Below are positions 50,228 to 61,182 of a stretch of DNA of 64,000 nucleotides, in pieces. The position numbers and the translations under genes are program-made. The stretch comes from Neocallimastix lanati (nom. inval.) (lineage: Eukaryota; Neocallimastigomycota; Neocallimastigomycetes; Neocallimastigales; Neocallimastigaceae): NCBI GenBank assembly GCA_016946835.1, contig JACVTC010000256.1:16001-80000 (forward strand). Direction: 5' to 3'. The notes below the pieces were generated by a model. That model searched no databases, was not told the origin of the DNA, and saw only the letters and a program-made list of their open reading frames with translations. Each line of letters begins with the position of its first letter. Position 1 is the stretch's first letter.

Positions 50228-52366
50228 TTTTAAATTCTTTTATTTATTTAAGATTTACAAAGTATTACATGTATTTGATAAATATAATAATTACAAGAAT
50301 AAAATATAATAATATAAAAATTATTTAAAGTATTTACTAAATATAACTATTATAAGAATTAATAAGTAATTTGAAATATTAAATATTATTACTAAGTTAA
50401 AATTAATAAAGATTTAACTAACTAATAAAATTATTTAATATTAAAATATTTAAAGTTTGATAAAAAATATAAATTTAAAGTTATTAAAATTTTGATCAAA
50501 AATAAATTTAAAGTTATTAAAGTTTTGATCAAAAGTAAATTAAAGTATTTAAAATTTTGATTAAAAAGTAAAACGGATATACTAAATATGTCCATTATCT
50601 AAAAAAGGAAAATATTCTAATTAACTATATCTAAGAGAAAATTTATGAAAATTTAACTAACTTAAAATTCGTATACTGAAATCCCATGAGGAATTTCAAT
50701 ATCTTGACTATCTCTAAAAGGAAATATTAAAATAACTATTATTAAGTATTAATATCTATAAGTAAATATATCTAAAATAGATAATTATTATAAGTAAATA
50801 ATTATATATGATAATAATCTAAGTATTATATAAGATATTAATCTAAGTATATAACTATAAAAAGTAATAATAAAAATATATAATTATATAATTATTAAAA
50901 TAAATAATTATATAAATGAATAAAATATATAATTATAAATGAAATATAATTATATAATAAAATAAAAAATAAAAAATATAATTATTAAAATAAATAATTA
51001 TATTAGATAATAATAAAAATATATAATTATAAGAAAATAATTATATAAGTGAATAAAATATAATAAAATATATAATTATTATAAGCAAATAATTATATAA
51101 GTGAATAAAATATATAATTATTATAAGCAAATAATTATATTAGTGAAAAAAAAAATATATAATTATAAAAGATATATAAGTATATAATATAATAATAAAA
51201 ATATATAATTATTAAAAGAAATAATTATATAAATAAATAATAAAATATATAATTATAAAAAGTATATAATTATATAAGTAAGTAAAAAGTATATAACTAT
51301 TAAAAGAAATAATTATATAAGATAATGAAAAAATATATAATTATTTAAAAATAAATAATTATATAAGTAAATAAAAGTATATAATTATAAAAGATATATA
51401 ATTATATAAGTAAATAAAAGTATATAATTATAAAAGATATATAATTATATAAGTAAATAAAAAGTATATAATTATTTTAAGCAAATAATTATATAAGATA
51501 ATGATAAAGAAAGTATATAATTATTTAAAATAAATAATTATATAAGTAAATAATAAAAATATATAATTATAAAAGGTATATAATTATATAAGATAATAAA
51601 AAGTATATAATTATTAAAAGAAATAATTATATAAGAAAAAAGAGAAGTATATATAATTATTTAAAGAAAATAATTATATAAGAAATTAAAAAATATATAA
51701 TTATAAAAGATATATAATTATATAATAAAATAAAATAAAAGTATATAATTATTAAAAGAAATAATTATATAAGATAATAAAAAATGTATAATTACTTAAA
51801 GTAAATAATTATACAAGAAAAGAAAAGAAGTATATATAATTATTAAAAGAAATAATTATATAAGATAATAATAAAAAGTATATAATTATAAAAATATAAA
51901 ATTATATAAAATGATAAAAGTTTATATAAAATTATATAAAATGATAAAAATTTATATAAAATTATATAAAATGATAAAAGTTTATAATTATTATCTAAAG
52001 ATAATAACTATAATAAAATAAGAGTTAATAATTAAAAAATAAAGGGTAAATAAAGTAAAGTAATTATTAACCAAAGTAAATAAAATAAATAAAAAAAGGT
52101 AAGGTTGAAAGAATAATAAAGGTTATAAAAATATAATTATTATAATGAAAAAAAATAAAAGGTATTATATAAATATTTAAATTATTATGAAGACATAATA
52201 AAATAAGATATATATATATAGAGATAATTTATAAAAGATAATTTATAAAAGATAAAAATAAAAATAAAATAAAAAAAGAATAAAAGAAAATAAAAAATAA
52301 AATAATAATTATTCTTATGTTATTTATATATAATTAAATAAAAAGATTAAAAAAAAATAAATCTTT

Positions 52367-52442
52367 TAATAATTTATATATAAAGGGAACACAAGAAAAA
52401 TTTATAATAATTTATATATAAAGGGAACACAAGAAAAATTTT
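52367..52442. repeat. 38-bp tandem duplication
   Basis: Two adjacent copies of AATTTATATATAAAGGGAAC plus ACAAGAAAAATTT, identical apart from the last bases. Confidence 0.85.
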
Positions 52443-53098
52443 TAATATAAATTTTTTAAATATAAATATAAAAGAAGAATTATAATAAAAATTATAGAAT
52501 TATATTAAAAGTAAAATAAAAGGATAACTATTGTAAAAGTTAAAAGGGTAAATAAAGAAAGGAAAAATTATAAAACTATATAATTAATAAAAATCTAATA
52601 TGTAAATAAATAAAAAAAATATATTTTATACTAAATAAAAACTATATATAAAATAATTTAATTCTTTAATAATAAATAATAAAATAATAATAAAAATTAT
52701 TATAAAAATTATTTATTAAAAAATTATTAAATTATTTTATATAAGAGAAAAAAAAATAAAATATTAAAAATTAAATGAATTAAAAAGTGCACTTTTAAAA
52801 TAATTATTTAACATTATTTGTTTTTATTCTTTTAAAATAGTTTTAATAATTATTTTAAAAGTGTAAATAAAAAAAAGTCAATAAAAAATTTTTTAATAAC
52901 AATAAATAAAAATATAAAAAAAAATATAATTATTTAGAGTTATCAAAAATAATGTAGTACAAAAAATAAAAATAAATTTTTTTGTACCGCAAAATATATA
53001 TAATAATTAATAAATAGATAAATATGAATTACCGTTATGATATAAAAAGATTTATAATAAATATAATTATTTAATAAAAAAAAAATAATTAAATAATA

Positions 53099-53171
53099 AA
53101 CCATAATGTATTTTGGATTATACATTAGGAGAAAAAACCATAATGTATTTTGGATTATACATTAGGAGAAA
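53099..53171. repeat. Duplicated 37-bp hairpin motif
   Basis: Two adjacent copies of a unit containing TAATGTAT, an 8-nt loop and ATACATTA (53104-53127 in the first copy), so each forms a perfect 8-bp stem. It lies in the presumed 3' region of the full LINE and could be an RNA structure or a small replication-slippage product. Confidence 0.7.
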
Positions 53172-54401
53172 TAAAATTATTTTTTTTTTTTAATAATAAT
53201 TATTATTATTATTATTTTTTTTTTTTTTTTTTTTGTAATTTTTTTTGTAGTAGATTTTTTTTGTATTATTTTTTTGTATTTAAATATATTGTTATTATAT
53301 TATAATATATGTGATGAAAAAAAATTTTTTATATTTTTTAATACATTTTTATTTTTATTGGATAAAAAATTGAAATTTTATAATTGTATTAAATTTTTTT
53401 ATTTTTTATATGGCTTTAAACATTAATTATATTTGATTATATTGAATTTTTTTTATTTTTTGTATGGCTTCAAATTAAAAATATTGATTGTATTGAAATT
53501 TTTTTTTTGGTCCTATTTATTGGTTCATTTTTTTTTTTTTTTACAATTTTGATTGATTTAAATTTTTTTTTTTTTTGCAATTTTGATTGATTTTATTTTT
53601 TTTTTTTTTTTTTTTTTTGCATTTTTGATTGGATTTAAAATTTTTTTTTTTTTTTATATTGTTTGAATGAATAATGAATGTATTTATATTGAAAAAATAA
53701 TTATTTTTTGATACATTGTAATGAAATTTTTTATAATTATTGGATAATAAGTTGAAAATATTGTATATGTATTGTTTTTTTTTTTTTTTTTTTTTTTTTT
53801 GTATTTGAATTGTAAAATATTTTAATTATAATATAATTTAATAATAAAATTAAATAAATAAAAAATATAGTTAGTAATTATTGATAATAGTAATAAAAAA
53901 TAATAATAAAAAATTTAAAAGGCCTTTTAAAAAAAAAAAAAAAAAGTAAAGACTTTAAATAAAAAAAAAAAAATAATTAATAAATTTATTATATATTTTT
54001 TAAATAAAATATTTAAATAAATAAATATATATTTAAATATATAAAAAATTTATTTTTAATTTTTCATAAAATAATTAAAAATATAATAATTTATTTTATA
54101 AAAAAAATTAAAGAAATAAAAATAAAAAATAAAAAATAAAGGTCACTTTAAAATAAAAGAATTATTTTAAAAGGCCTCTTAAATTTAAAATTTTAATAAA
54201 TAAATAATAAAAAAATTTTTAATTTACTATTAATTATAATTAAAATTATAAAAAATTTAATTTAAAAAAAAAAAAAATTAAAAAAAAAAAATAATTAAAC
54301 TTTGGTGTAACAAAAAAAAATTTTTTTGAAATAATTTAAAAATTTAATTAAATTTATATTTACCTTTTAATTATATAATTCTAAAAGTTGTTTTGTTTTG
54401 T

Positions 54402-54443
54402 TTATGTATTGAAGTTATAATTTTTATTAATGGTATTATTGGC

Positions 54444-54475
<32 letters not shown>

Positions 54476-55709
54476 CAGCAGTAGTAGATGATGATAGTTC
54501 ATTCCAAAATTTATAAAGGAAGTCGGTGATAATTCTAAATTTATCATAATTTTTATTATTTAATATACTGTCTAGTATATTATAGTTTGGTGGTGGATGA
54601 TCACCATACTTTCGAAGTTCACTTTTATATGCATAGATGTCATCGTTGCATATAAAATGCCAAAAGGGAACATGCATAAATAATTTGCATTTCTGAATAT
54701 GAGCTCTATTCATTTCCCTATGACATATTGGACAGATCTTTTTATAGAGAAAAGTATTTAATCTCCATCTTATTGCTCTATATCTTGTTATAGGATCATT
54801 GATATAGATGCATTGATCAGAAGAATTAGTTTCTTTAATATAATTTTTATCGGTCTTCTTTTTCACTCTTGCAAATGGAAGAATACAACTTGTTAACGCT
54901 GAACTTCCAAAGTTACTTTTATAAATAAGATCTTTTATTCTTGAATCCAAACCAATAAGATCTATATCTGGATCATTCGGGTCTTCGTCGTCTGGTATCA
55001 CTGGATCTTTTAATCCAAAGTATTTTAAATGGAACAAATGATCCCAGTCCATAACTTTATAAAAAAAGGAATTTCTTGGGATCCTACTTTTATAGTTATT
55101 GATATAAAAGGCCACATTTAAAGGATTATCTTCATCTATTTCTTTAATGTGCCTTTTAAATTTTAATGATAATGTATAGAGTCTTTCTAAAGTTGGAGGT
55201 AATCCTAAAATAGAAAAGCCTATACGAAAACGTTTAGTATTTAAGATCCATTTAACTCCTAGTCTCATTACTTTATTATAAAGATGGTTCTCTTCAAAGG
55301 GTTCTTTGGAATTTAATTCTCTATTTTCAAATTCTTCAATACTTTTCATCCAGTAAAAGGAAAGACAAGCAGAATGTTCCATCATTGGTCTAATAAATGA
55401 TCTAAATATGAATAACTTAATTGAAGGCGACCATTTATTGATATAATAATTCAGAGACTTTAACAATTTTAATGATCGTTCTGCTGAATTATTTAAATGT
55501 TCTTTCCAATTAATTCCAGAACATCTATGAATAAAACCCAAATACTTGTATTCTTCTTTTTTTGGAAGTCTATTTTCTTCTGAACCTAAATAAAAAGGAA
55601 GATCATCCACGTTATTATTATTATTATAATTATTTATGTTGTTATTATCATCATCATTATCATCATCATTATCATCATCATTATCATCATCATTATCATT
55701 ATCATTATC

Positions 55710-55744
<35 letters not shown>

Positions 55745-57719
55745 CATTATCATCATCATTATCATTATCATTATCATTATTGTTATTAAAATAAGGATCA
55801 CTAAGGAAAGCTGACTTTTCAATGTTAAACTCCATTCCATTTTCTTCAGCCCATTTAAAACAGATATCTATCATTTTTTGCATATTATCTTTATTTTCAT
55901 TATTTAATTTAATATCATCAGCATAGAAAAGACAATGAGGTAATGGATCATTTGGATACCTTTCTGTCAATTCTGATGCTAAATCATCAATGAAAATATT
56001 AAAAAGTAAAGGTGATAAAATAGCACCTTGTAGTAAGCCTCTTTGTATTTCTATTTCATCCGTTATTTCCTGATTTACAATAATTCTTGTAGTACATCCA
56101 GAAAATAACGAAGCAATCAATGAAATGATACCTTTGGGAAGATTTCTTTTTTCCAATTTCTTCATCAACATTTTAATTGGAACGGTATCATAGGCTTTCT
56201 TTAAATCCAAAAAAACATGATGTTGTTTTGGATTATAACTTTGAGCTGTTTCATTTGAGGCTATAGCATGTGTTAGTGTGGAATACCCTGAACGAAATCC
56301 TGCTTGATTTCCACACAATTTAAGTTCTTTTTTCAATTTCGTATTCATATAATCTAATAATAGACCTTCAAATACTTTACGAAATGTATTTGTTATTGAT
56401 ATTGGTCTAAAATCTTTGATATACGAGGATTTCTTCTTTTTTGGAATAGGAAAGGTAACGGATTCATTCCATCCTTTAGGTGTCATTCCAAACTTTATAC
56501 ACATTTGATAAAGATAGAGCAAAAGTTTTGGAAAGTCTGTTCCTAAAAGAGTTTTTAACATTACCGAATGAATCCCGTCTATTCCACACGCTTTGTTGGA
56601 TGATAATTTTGTAATTTTAAAGGTAATTTTATCCTCGTTTAAATACTTATAAAATTCCTCGTCGTAGCTTCCCAAATAATTTCTTCTTAGATCCTTTGGA
56701 TTAAACTCTTCAGCTTTATACTTATATATTTTTTTATAATAGTTGAAAACATCTTCAAGAGGCGTCAAATTTGGCGATTCTGATTCAATAAATTGAGGGT
56801 TCTCATTTGAGTTTTTTAAATGTTCTTTAAAAAGTCTCAGTACCGTATTTACTTCAATTGGATTTTTTTCTGAAATTGAATTAGAATATTGTTCTAATTC
56901 ATCGTTGGTACTGTCGACTTTTGACTTTTCATTATTCGATATAGATTTTCCAATTTCAAAAAAATACTTATCTATATCGGGAGATTGGTACACATTTTTA
57001 TTTGTTGATAAAGAACCCAATAAATCAGAACTCGTATCTTGTATAAATCCCCTAATTAATTCATCGAAGGAATTTATAACATTTTGTTTTACCTCCACTG
57101 AAGATTGTTGAAATTTACTGATCAAAGTTTTTGAATTTTGCAAGGTTATTTTTGAAAATATATCAATTCTATTTGAAAAAGAATTTCTAATTAAAGGAAG
57201 TTTTAAATTTTTAATAACATATCTTTTCTTAATTGTAGTAGTAGTATCATTATTAATATCATTAAAATTATTATTATGATTATGATTATCATTATCATTA
57301 TTAAAAGAATTATTAAAACTATTAAATAAACTAAAACTAAAGTTATTATTAATATTATTTTCATCATTAAAAGAATTATTAAAATTATTAAATAAACTAA
57401 AACTGGAGTTATTATTAATATTATTTTCATCACTAAAAGAATTATTAAAAGTATTAAATAAACTAAAACTATTATTACTAATATTATTATTATTATTATT
57501 AAAATTATTATTACTATAACTATTGTTAAATAAACTATAAGAATTATTAAATAAACTAAAAGAATTATTAAATAAACTATAATCGTTATTATCATCACTA
57601 TTACTATTATTATTAATATCATTAGGGTTAAAATTATCAACATTAATATTATTATAATTATTTATAATATTAATATCATTACTAACATTAATATTATTAT
57701 AACTATTATTAACATTAAC

Positions 57720-57776
<57 letters not shown>

Positions 57777-57886
57777 ATTATAATTATAATTATTATTAAT
57801 ATTAATAGTATTACTAACATTAATATTATTATAACTATAACTATGATTAATATTAATATTATTGCTAATATTAATATTATTATTAA

Positions 57887-57943
<57 letters not shown>

Positions 57944-58727
57944 TACTACTACTACCTAAAGGGATCATTACTTCTAAGGAAGGATGATCCGTTGGAAAAG
58001 ATGAGTTATTAAGATATAAAAATGTATTTAAACTATTTTTAGAAAAGCAATGATCCCATTTATTTATTATATTTTTTGGATTATAGGGAACATTGTAATG
58101 TAAATAATACTTTTTTAAAAATTCTTTCAATATAAAGAATTTTTCTTTTTCCTTTTTATTATTTAATGAAGATATTGAAATAGAAATATTAAAATCTCCT
58201 AATATCATATCAGGAGAATAAAAAGTAGAAATACTTTTTTTAAATTGGATTGATGATAAAGATGGAGGAAAGTAAACCGCCATTATATTTTTATTAAATA
58301 TTTTTAATAGGATATAATATTCGGTTACTTGTAATATGGAAACTTTTTCTTTTAATAATGGATTTATAAAACACATAATTCCATTATTATAGCGAGTACC
58401 TCTTTTTTCTTTAATTGGAGTACTTGCTAATAGGTGTGGATTTTTAAATAATTCTATATAATTTATGAACCATGTTTCACTAATAAATATGATATCATAA
58501 ATATATAGAAGGCAATTAAAAATATACTTTTGTTTATATTTTGAAAATCCTCTAGCATTTACATATAAAATATTTAAGCGAGGACTAGCATTTTTGCATT
58601 GATTTACAAAAGTATTGAAATGGATATTAGTAGTAAGGGGGGAGGAATGATGATTAACTTCAACCGTATTATTTTCAACATCGTAAAGGTTAGGTATAAT
58701 AGACGGTATATAGTTAATATCATTCAA
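54402..58727 (-). CDS. LINE ORF2: endonuclease and reverse transcriptase
   Basis: 1441 codons counted from a TTG at 58725-58727. The frame is open further upstream to 58841 without any ATG, and the first in-frame ATG lies inside the endonuclease domain, so translation must start by another route. The APE-type endonuclease is at about 50-255 (E84 in ISETWF, GDFN 177-180, TDH 246-248). An Asn-rich insert occupies 259-503. The reverse transcriptase is at about 700-975 (IKDFRPISI, D842 in FLDLKKAYD, RGLLQGAILSPLLF, YADD 936-939). An Asp/Asn insert occupies 981-1041, the zinc knuckle CX2CX7HX3C lies at 1332-1347, and a poly-Thr tail is encoded by an (AGT)n microsatellite on the plus strand. All visible catalytic residues are intact. 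It copies element RNA at a nicked target or free DNA end. Confidence 0.94.
57219..57953 (-). repeat. Asn-rich coding insertion between endonuclease and RT
   Basis: ORF2 residues 259-503 are mostly Asn with Ser/Phe/Ile repeats (NNSFSLFN modules) encoded by (AAT)n-type repeats. The paralogue at 15728-19330 has no equivalent at this position, so the insert is a lineage-specific expansion tolerated between domains. Confidence 0.85.
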
Positions 58728-58794
58728 ATTTTTATAAATAACCCTATAATCAACATTAATAGAATTAATGTGATTTTGGTTATTACTATTGTAA

Positions 58795-58841
58795 TTATTC
58801 AGATTTATATTGTCTTGATTGAATTGGTTCCGAATAATTAC
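58795..58841 (-). promoter_or_regulatory. ORF1/ORF2 overlap, candidate +1 recoding or reinitiation site
   Basis: The ORF1 stop TAA is at 58795-58797. The ORF2 frame is shifted +1 relative to ORF1 and is open from just after a TAA at 58842-58844, so the frames overlap by 47 nt. There is no ATG in the overlap or between the ORF1 stop and the endonuclease domain. ORF2 expression therefore needs a +1 frameshift, stop-coupled reinitiation at a non-ATG codon, or an equivalent mechanism. Confidence 0.6.
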
Positions 58842-58886
58842 TTAAATCAGAATTTACCCCCCCTTGAATAATATTATTCATGATTA

Positions 58887-58922
<36 letters not shown>

Positions 58923-58973
58923 CCATATTATTTATATTATTATTATTATTATTATTAATGTCCATATTATTTA

Positions 58974-59018
<45 letters not shown>

Positions 59019-59030
59019 CCATATTATTTA

Positions 59031-59070
<40 letters not shown>

Positions 59071-61182
59071 ATCCATATTATTTATAATATTATTATTAAT
59101 TAGATTAATGTTTTCTTTATCATCAGTTTCCATATTAACTTTATTTAAAGTAATATCTTCATTTGTATCAGTTTCCATAGGGTTTCTTTTATTACTATCC
59201 TCCATTATTTCATTATTTATTTGCTCTTCATGTATGATTTCATTACCAGTAGCTTCCATATCATCTTCATTTTCAGATGAAGCGGTATCGGAATCATATG
59301 TACTGTATCTATTTTCATCTGTTAGTACTTCATCTTCATCTTCCCCTGTATAGCTTTCATAAAGACTAAAACTATTGTGATCATAGGCACGGTAAGGACC
59401 ATTAACTTCATTATTATTGTTGTTGCTGCTGCTACTGCTGCTACTACTTGCTTCTGCTAAGTTGTTCCTATTTCTGTTGTAATTAGTATTATTCATATTA
59501 TTAGGGGTAAAAGGAACATGTATTAATTGAAATTTAGTATTCAGAAGCACTTCCTTATAATATTCTTTAACATATTCAGGACTTTCTCTCCTATTAATAA
59601 TATCAGTTATTCTTTTATAATAGGCAAGTTCAGTCCTCTTAATGTCTTCACTTTTTGCCTCTCCTTCTTTAGTGCATACACTTGGATCGAAATCATTTAA
59701 AATCTCAATTTCGCAGGATTGAAGAACTTTAATTAATTGATCCTTAAAATTTTTGTGAACTAATAATTCACAAATATTTTTGCCAACAAAAGAAATATTT
59801 TTGAGTTGGCTTGAAGGAATTCCAAGATTTTTTAAAAAAAACCGTACAAATCTTGTTTTCTGAGCCTCAATTCTGGCATAAACTTTAACCAGATTTTTTG
59901 GATTTATTTTTCTTCTTGGGCTCGTCTTCAATCCTAAAATGCACTTCATGATGAAGGATTTATCTTTATTCAAGTTTTTTAAGTTCTCAGGTAATTCTTC
60001 CTGAGATAAAATTTCATTAACGGAATGGTAGACAGGATTATCTTGCTTTTTTGCTACCATTTCATTAATATTTTGAATTCGATCAATTAACTCTTGATCA
60101 TTAATTGATTTTCCGTTCTCCATCATCAGAATTTCATCAGAAGCAACAGCAGCGGCATCGGCATCGGCATCGGCATCGGCAGTGGCAATGGCAGCAGAAG
60201 ACAATGGGTTAGGGTAAGCAGGATTCAAAAAAGTATTCCTTTCACCGGACGAAGAGGCATTATTACTTTTGAATTTTAGGATTCTATTTTCATCCATTAA
60301 TTTGTTGATTAATAAGTCCTTGCTCATAATTTGTTGCTTTAAATAATTGTTTTCGATAGTCATTCGATAGAAATCATTGTGGTAGCTATAGGAATTCGAA
60401 AAATTATTGAAATTAGCCTCCGCTTCTTCTCTCTGGTTTGAAATTCTTGGTCTTTTGGAAGTGGGGGTGGTAACGGAATTTAATGGAGTATCAGAATCCA
60501 TTTCTAAAGTATCATTATTTTCAAGAAAATCTTGAGAAATTATACTTTCAAATAAATTTTCAGTTTCTGAACTAGGAGTAGAGCTTTCATAAACAACTGG
60601 GTTTTTCATTCTTATTTCATTTGACTTATAATAGTCATAAGGGGAATAAAAAAGTTCTCTAATACTAGAAATAGTATATTTTGAACCAGCTGGGGTAATA
60701 TTTACTGGTTTTAATAGAAAACCATTTATTAAATCATCGTCTTTGGGACTTTTAAATTCAATCTCCAGATCTTCCAATTCTGGATTGTCTTTTCTTTTAA
60801 AAATAATTGTCCCACTTTTTATTTGTTTACCCAGCATGGTAAAGTCTCCTGTTCTCTTAAAGTCTATACAACCGTGGTCGTATAGGTCTTCAAGAAAAGC
60901 TTTCAAAAGGGAGCAAGAAATGGAATTGTTACAACTCTCGCAACGGACATAGTAGTATTTAGTTTTTTTTTTATTAGTACATGTTCTTGTTAGAGATTTT
61001 TTGCATTTAGCACAGAAAATAGGGCAAAGCTTTCTTTGATTTTCATTTGCTTGTTTGCCATTCATAACGAAAAACAGATGAATTTCGGAAGCGAAAGACA
61101 AAGGATGATCTTCCGGAAGTTTTCTTAAAATTTTTCCTTCCTCAAAATGTATTGTTCTATTTGAAGAAGAAGCCATTCTCAT
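58795..61182 (-). CDS. LINE ORF1 (Gag-like), upstream partner of the full-length ORF2
   Basis: 795 residues from ATG 61180-61182 (a second ATG is at codon 3). It shares the architecture of the ORF1 at 12101: a zinc-ribbon-like CX2C (57-60) and CX2C (81-84), LKAFLEDLYDHG at 93-104, EFKSP, a coiled coil at about 270-305, and a conserved domain at about 405-558 with SFVGKNICEL (464-473) and RRESPEYVK (531-539). The C-terminus (about 690-770) is four or five imperfect repeats of NNMDINNNNN encoded by an (AAT)n minisatellite. An Ala/Asp run lies at about 335-345. Its position immediately upstream of ORF2 identifies it as the element's nucleic-acid-binding ORF1 protein; direct evidence of binding is lacking. 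Confidence 0.88.
58885..59095. repeat. Coding minisatellite (ATT)n with TGTCCATATTATTTAT units
   Basis: Four periodic blocks of ATT triplets separated by AATGTCCATATTATTTAT keep the ORF1 frame open while lengthening the Asn-rich tail. Block lengths differ, which indicates active slippage. Confidence 0.85.

Larger units (their letters stand above)
50228..54401 (-). other. Long 3' non-coding region of the full LINE
   Basis: The first 900 bp (left end) also occur as the truncated copy. The segment 51000-51950 is a low-complexity series of TATATAATTATATAAG-like repeats. Then comes A-rich sequence with two small tandem duplications (52367-52442 and 53099-53171), then a T-rich stretch (53180-53830) with repeated TTTTGATTGATTT. 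No credible ORF is present; the 60-codon frame at 52943 is spurious. Confidence 0.6.

Noticed and set aside
52943-53125. 60-codon minus-strand frame
   Set aside because: Low-complexity Ile/Tyr composition, spans the duplicated hairpin, and no homologous counterpart is seen.
55562-55789. His/Tyr-rich frame on the plus strand
   Set aside because: Antisense translation of the Asp/Asn triplet repeat within ORF2.
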